From Gammaproteobacteria bacterium (lineage in GTDB: Bacteria > Pseudomonadota > Gammaproteobacteria > Pseudomonadales > Azotimanducaceae), in assembly GCA_003228415.1 (NCBI GenBank), contig QIDL01000050.1:1-8918 (forward strand): a stretch of 8,918 nt of DNA, read 5' to 3'. The notes beneath the pieces were generated by a model. The model did not search any database, was not told the DNA's origin, and was given only the letters and a program-made list of their open reading frames with translations. How positions within the stretch are numbered: position 1 is the stretch's first letter; every line of letters starts with the position of its first letter. Both the position numbers and the translations under genes were made by a program. This document shows, piece by piece, positions 6,510-8,918 of this stretch.

Positions 6510-7379
6510 TGAAAACTGGCGGGGCTCCCACCAGGGATAGAAGTCAGGCAGATCTCTGGAAACTTTCCCAGGGAACCTGGCTTCACGCTTTTCCAGGAAA
6601 GCGCTGACGCCCTCGGCTGCATCGGCAGATCGACCGGTATAGTAGACTCCGCGCGAATCGATCTTGTGCGCTTCGATGGGATGATCCGCTCCGAGCATGC
6701 GCCACATCATCTGGCGAATCAGAGTTACCGAAACGGCTGAGGTATCGCAGGCAACACTTCTGGCGATTGCTCTGGCGGTAGTGAGCAGATCTTCCCTGGC
6801 GTGAACGCTGCGCAGGAGCCCACCGTGCAGTGCTTCTTCTGCGGGGAAGACCCGACCGCTGTAGCACCACTCGAGTGCCTGGCTGATGCCGACGACTCGC
6901 GGCAGGAAATAGCTGGAACAAGCTTCCGGGACGATGCCGCGACGGGAAAAAACAAAACCGAATTTAGCGGTATCGGCAGCAATCCTTACGTCCATCGGCA
7001 GAGTCATGGTGATGCCCACCCCGACGGCGGCACCGTTGATTGCAGCGATGATGGGTTTTTTGAGCTCGTAAATTCTCAAAGTCAGTCGACCGCCTCCGTC
7101 AGGCTGCAATCCGGAGGCTTGAGCATCCCGAGTATCTGCATTCCGAGTATCTGCATTGAACGAATCAGCACCAGCGGAGAGGTCAGCCCCGGCACAGAAA
7201 CCCCGACCGGCGCCGGTCACGATGATGGCGCGGATGTCATCGTCTGCGTCTGCGTGGTCGAACGCGTCTATCATCTCAGCGAGCATTTCCTGGTTGAAAG
7301 CGTTGAGAATTTCAGGCCGGTTCAGCGTCAGGGTGAGAACGCCCTCCTCGACTTCGTATTTGATGGTCTCGTAGCTCAT
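6507..7379 (-). CDS. Crotonase-superfamily acyl-CoA enzyme, isomerase-like active site
   Basis: This is a 290-residue enoyl-CoA hydratase/isomerase fold protein. The N-terminus (LTLTLNRPEILNAFN), the first oxyanion-hole segment GFCAGADL (60-67) and the second, AAINGAAVGVG (112-122), are clear, so it should bind acyl-CoA thioesters and stabilise an enolate. The two catalytic glutamates of classical enoyl-CoA hydratase are replaced: the first aligns with T124 and the second falls in FGFVF (140-144). Instead E152 lies in GIVPEACSSYFLPR, matching the catalytic Glu in the PEGCSSY context of eukaryotic peroxisomal delta3,delta2-enoyl-CoA isomerase. I therefore favour double-bond isomerase-type chemistry over hydration; the precise substrate is unknown. 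A polar insertion at 70-95 contains the repeat NADTR-NADTR. The ATG at 7379 has GAGGGA (7385-7390) five bases upstream. The gene is divergent from two acyl-CoA dehydrogenase genes, which supports a role in beta-oxidation of an unusual acyl-CoA. Confidence 0.85.
   Translation of the reverse strand: MSYETIKYEVEEGVLTLTLNRPEILNAFNQEMLAEMIDAFDHADADDDIRAIIVTGAGRGFCAGADLSAGADSFNADTRNADTRDAQASGLQPDGGGRLTLRIYELKKPIIAAINGAAVGVGITMTLPMDVRIAADTAKFGFVFSRRGIVPEACSSYFLPRVVGISQALEWCYSGRVFPAEEALHGGLLRSVHAREDLLTTARAIARSVACDTSAVSVTLIRQMMWRMLGADHPIEAHKIDSRGVYYTGRSADAAEGVSAFLEKREARFPGKVSRDLPDFYPWWEPRQFS
7128..7157 (-). repeat. Perfect 15-base tandem duplication inside the crotonase gene
   Basis: The plus-strand unit CCGAGTATCTGCATT occurs twice back to back, at 7128-7142 and 7143-7157. 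It encodes NADTR at residues 75-79 and 80-84. The length is a multiple of three, so the frame is kept. It lies in the surface loop after the first oxyanion segment, where the crotonase fold tolerates length variation. A degraded trace of a third copy (GAGCATCC) may precede it. Confidence 0.9.
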
Positions 7380-7470
7380 ATGGGTCCCTCTTGAGACCGG
7401 CTATGTTGCCTCGATTGCCGATCCAATGCTATCCAGACTGCTAACATGTCGATCTCAACCAGGAACACTC
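7380..7470. promoter_or_regulatory. Divergent promoter region between the crotonase and dehydrogenase genes
   Basis: This 91-base gap must carry the start signals of both divergent units unless one is transcribed from afar. TTGAGA at 7391-7396 and its inverse TCTCAA at 7453-7458 form a wide inverted pair; each resembles a -35 box, but neither has a good -10 partner at normal spacing. ATTG (7414-7417) and CAAT (7424-7427) make a short central dyad that could be an operator half-site pair. None of these is strong alone. Divergent layout with a shared gap suggests joint control, for example by a TetR-type acyl-CoA-responsive repressor, but no regulator gene is in the window. Confidence 0.35.
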
Positions 7471-8568
7471 ATGCGAGGGGATTCGAACCCGGAAGCTGCG
7501 GCGTTCGCTGATGAAGTCCGTACGTTCATCCAGCGTCATTGGCGGAATCAAGGCCTGGCTCCGCAACGTCGAGCGTCCGCCGAATTTATGTCCGCGCTGG
7601 TCAAACAGGGTTGGTCCGTTCCAGATTGGCCTGTCGCCGAAGGCGGCACCGGCTGGACTCATGGGCAACGTTATCTGTTTGAGCGCGAACTGGCGCTGGC
7701 CGATGCGCCTGCATTGGATTTTTTCGCGGCAAACGTGCTGGGGACCATCCTGCTCGATGCAGGCACCAGCGCCCAGCGTGACCTGCACCTGCCGCTCATC
7801 CGAGAGAATCGAGCGCGATGGTGTGTGCATCCTTCCATCTGGGGTGCAGCGCCTCTGATTGCCTGTGACCCGACGGGGAACCCTTCAGAAATTCGATTCG
7901 AAAATTGTGCGATCGGCTGCGACGGGGCAGCCGAGGCTCACTGGCTCGCGGCGCTGGTTGCCATCGAGCCGGATCAATCCAGTCTGGTACTCATACCACT
8001 GGATCGTATCGAGGTGCAGGCTGGTCTTCCGCCAGACCGTGATCAGATTATTTTCGATGACCTGGTGTTGACCGCCGCCAGCATCCTGGGCCGGGAGGGT
8101 GCGGGGCAGATGCTGGTTGAGGCCGCGCTGGCTCGAGCCCGGAGCCTGCCGTGGGCGAGGATTCCCAGGTGTCGGAGCGCGTTGCAGAGGGTGATGGTAC
8201 TGGTGGCGGACCATCCAGACCTGGACCAGGCGTCTCGAGGCTCCTTCAAAACCCGACTGACTGCTCTTGAGATAGAGCTGCTGGGGTTGGATATCCTGGA
8301 GCAACGAATCGCGGTTGCAGGTGGAGAGCTGAGCGCCGAGGCAATCATGGTAAGGATCAAGTCCCGGGAACTATCAACAGAGATTTTCACATTGATGATT
8401 GATGTTCTCGGCTACTATGCGCTGCCGGATCCGGATCCGCTCAACCTCGACAACGAAGGTCCCATCGGCGGGCGATACAGTCAGGGTGCGATCGAGGAAT
8501 TGTTCCGGTATGTTGGCGGGTTGGAAACAATGACCGAGAGAGATCAAATCGCGGCGTTGAAGTTTTAG
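7471..8568 (+). CDS. Acyl-CoA dehydrogenase-like protein with degenerate flavin site
   Basis: This is a 365-residue protein with the overall acyl-CoA dehydrogenase layout. An N-terminal helical domain (about 5-110) contains EVRTFIQRHW and the family motif QGWSVPDWPVAEGG. A middle beta domain (about 115-200) and a C-terminal four-helix region (205-365) follow. The middle domain is short and lacks the usual flavin- and substrate-contacting signature (T-E-P-x-A-G-S-D); WCVHPSIWGAA stands in that place. The C-terminal FAD-contact motif, normally G-G-[TS]-x-E-I-Q, is altered to GGLETMTERDQ. I infer a non-catalytic or half-site partner of the next gene product, as in mycobacterial heteromeric ChsE/FadE enzymes for steroid side chains. 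The start at 7471 has AGGA (7461-7464) six bases upstream; an ATG at 7426 would add 15 residues unlike family members. Paired with the dehydrogenase gene 37 bases downstream, it probably acts on bulky acyl-CoAs. A decayed single enzyme is the alternative. Confidence 0.75.
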   Translation: MRGDSNPEAAAFADEVRTFIQRHWRNQGLAPQRRASAEFMSALVKQGWSVPDWPVAEGGTGWTHGQRYLFERELALADAPALDFFAANVLGTILLDAGTSAQRDLHLPLIRENRARWCVHPSIWGAAPLIACDPTGNPSEIRFENCAIGCDGAAEAHWLAALVAIEPDQSSLVLIPLDRIEVQAGLPPDRDQIIFDDLVLTAASILGREGAGQMLVEAALARARSLPWARIPRCRSALQRVMVLVADHPDLDQASRGSFKTRLTALEIELLGLDILEQRIAVAGGELSAEAIMVRIKSRELSTEIFTLMIDVLGYYALPDPDPLNLDNEGPIGGRYSQGAIEELFRYVGGLETMTERDQIAALKF

Positions 8569-8593
8569 TCGCCAGCCATTTTTGACGCTACTC

Positions 8594-8602
8594 GGAGGGA
8601 GG
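8594..8602 (+). promoter_or_regulatory. Strong ribosome-binding site of the second dehydrogenase gene
   Basis: GGAGGGAGG precedes the ATG at 8606 closely and contains two overlapping purine matches to the anti-Shine-Dalgarno. It fixes the start of the partial gene and is much stronger than the AGGA of the first dehydrogenase gene. Confidence 0.75.
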
Positions 8603-8605
8603 CCT

Positions 8606-8918
8606 ATGGATTTTTCTTTATCTGAAGAGCAGACACTGCTCGCCGACAGCATCGAGAAATTTGTCCAGAACGACTATCCGTTCGATGCACGGCAGAAGCT
8701 CGTGAAATCCGATCAGGGCTTCAGCTCCGAAAACTGGGCCACCTTCGCCGAGCTTGGCTGGCTGGGTATGCCCTTTCCGGAGGCTGACGGTGGCTTCGAT
8801 GGCGGTGCGGTCGATTCCATGATCATGATGGAACAGTTTGGCAAGGGGCTCATCGTCGAACCGTTTCTCGCCAATGTGGTGCTCGCTGGTGGGGCACTCA
8901 AGATTGCGGGTTCCAAAG
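8606..8918 (+). CDS. Acyl-CoA dehydrogenase, N-terminal part, cut by window end
   Basis: The first 104 residues of an acyl-CoA dehydrogenase are present, open to the window edge. The N-terminal alpha-helical domain is complete enough to recognise: MDFSLSEEQTLLADSIEKFV is the typical first helix, followed by WATFAELGWLGMPFPEADGG, the conserved turn of the family, and then the helix MIMMEQFGKGLIVEPFLANVV. The form LSEEQ-LLADS plus the G-x-VEP-x-L-A segment is common in dehydrogenases assigned to steroid and other bulky acyl-CoA degradation. The FAD-binding middle domain and the catalytic base lie beyond the window. The gene starts 37 bases after the flavin-site-degenerate dehydrogenase gene and has its own strong ribosome-binding site, so the two are probably co-transcribed and may form a mixed oligomer. 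Acyl-CoA alpha,beta-desaturation is known chemistry for the family; the substrate is inferred only from type. Confidence 0.9.
   Translation, partial: MDFSLSEEQTLLADSIEKFVQNDYPFDARQKLVKSDQGFSSENWATFAELGWLGMPFPEADGGFDGGAVDSMIMMEQFGKGLIVEPFLANVVLAGGALKIAGSK

Noticed and set aside
7426..7470. Upstream ATG at 7426 as start of the first dehydrogenase gene
   Set aside because: It lacks a ribosome-binding site and would add residues unlike the family N-terminus, whereas the ATG at 7471 has AGGA at proper spacing.
8425..8439. CCGGATCCGGATCCG doublet in the first dehydrogenase gene
   Set aside because: It encodes the in-frame Pro-Asp-Pro-Asp-Pro turn and is too short to indicate a repeat element or cloning scar.
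1..8918. Search by eye for tRNA, rRNA, CRISPR, insertion-sequence ends, att sites and phage or toxin genes
   Set aside because: No cloverleaf-like segment, regular spaced repeat, terminal inverted repeat, integrase or transposase motif was seen. Composition looks even, giving no sign of recent transfer.

Overview
The window looks like ordinary chromosome from a moderately GC-rich Gammaproteobacterium, probably an environmental or marine one. The main reasons are a response regulator and kinase pair that closely resembles Pseudomonas-type PhoP/PhoQ, a DUF349 coiled-coil protein of the gammaproteobacterial kind, and acyl-CoA dehydrogenases of the type found in steroid and other bulky acyl-CoA catabolism. 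This placement is inferred from protein resemblance recalled from memory; no search was run. I see no rRNA, tRNA, insertion sequence, phage gene, integrase or CRISPR array. Coding density is very high, and no gene-free stretch exceeds about 95 bases.

Left part, positions 1-3403, all on the plus strand. The window opens in the C-terminal end of a probable P-loop kinase of the glycerate kinase type. Next come a secreted glycine-zipper envelope protein (422-955) and a compact operon of three genes: a membrane-anchored or secreted PepSY-domain protein (1002-1382), a PhoP-like response regulator (1410-2081) and a PhoQ-like sensor kinase (2078-3403). The kinase starts on a TTG that overlaps the regulator's stop codon. 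The likely theme is envelope stress or cation and peptide sensing, with the PepSY protein as a candidate periplasmic modulator of the kinase.

Middle part, positions 3400-7379, all on the minus strand and read from right to left. A crotonase-fold acyl-CoA enzyme (7379-6507), a 79-residue tandem CDGSH iron-sulfur protein (6474-6235) and a 937-residue DUF349 coiled-coil protein (6213-3400) are spaced by 32 and 21 bases and are probably co-transcribed. The DUF349 gene converges on the kinase gene, and the two stop codons overlap, so there is no room for a terminator between them.

Right part, positions 7471-8918, on the plus strand and divergent from the crotonase gene across 91 bases. Two adjacent acyl-CoA dehydrogenase genes follow. 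The first has lost the usual flavin-binding motifs, while the second, cut by the window edge, has a normal N-terminus. This is the pattern of heteromeric acyl-CoA dehydrogenases in which only one subunit type is catalytically complete. With the divergent crotonase enzyme, it marks a beta-oxidation-like module.

I found no clearly new system. The points most worth following up are the unusual acyl-CoA dehydrogenase pair, the crotonase enzyme with isomerase-like rather than hydratase-like active-site residues and an internal 15-base tandem duplication, and the PepSY-PhoP-PhoQ arrangement.
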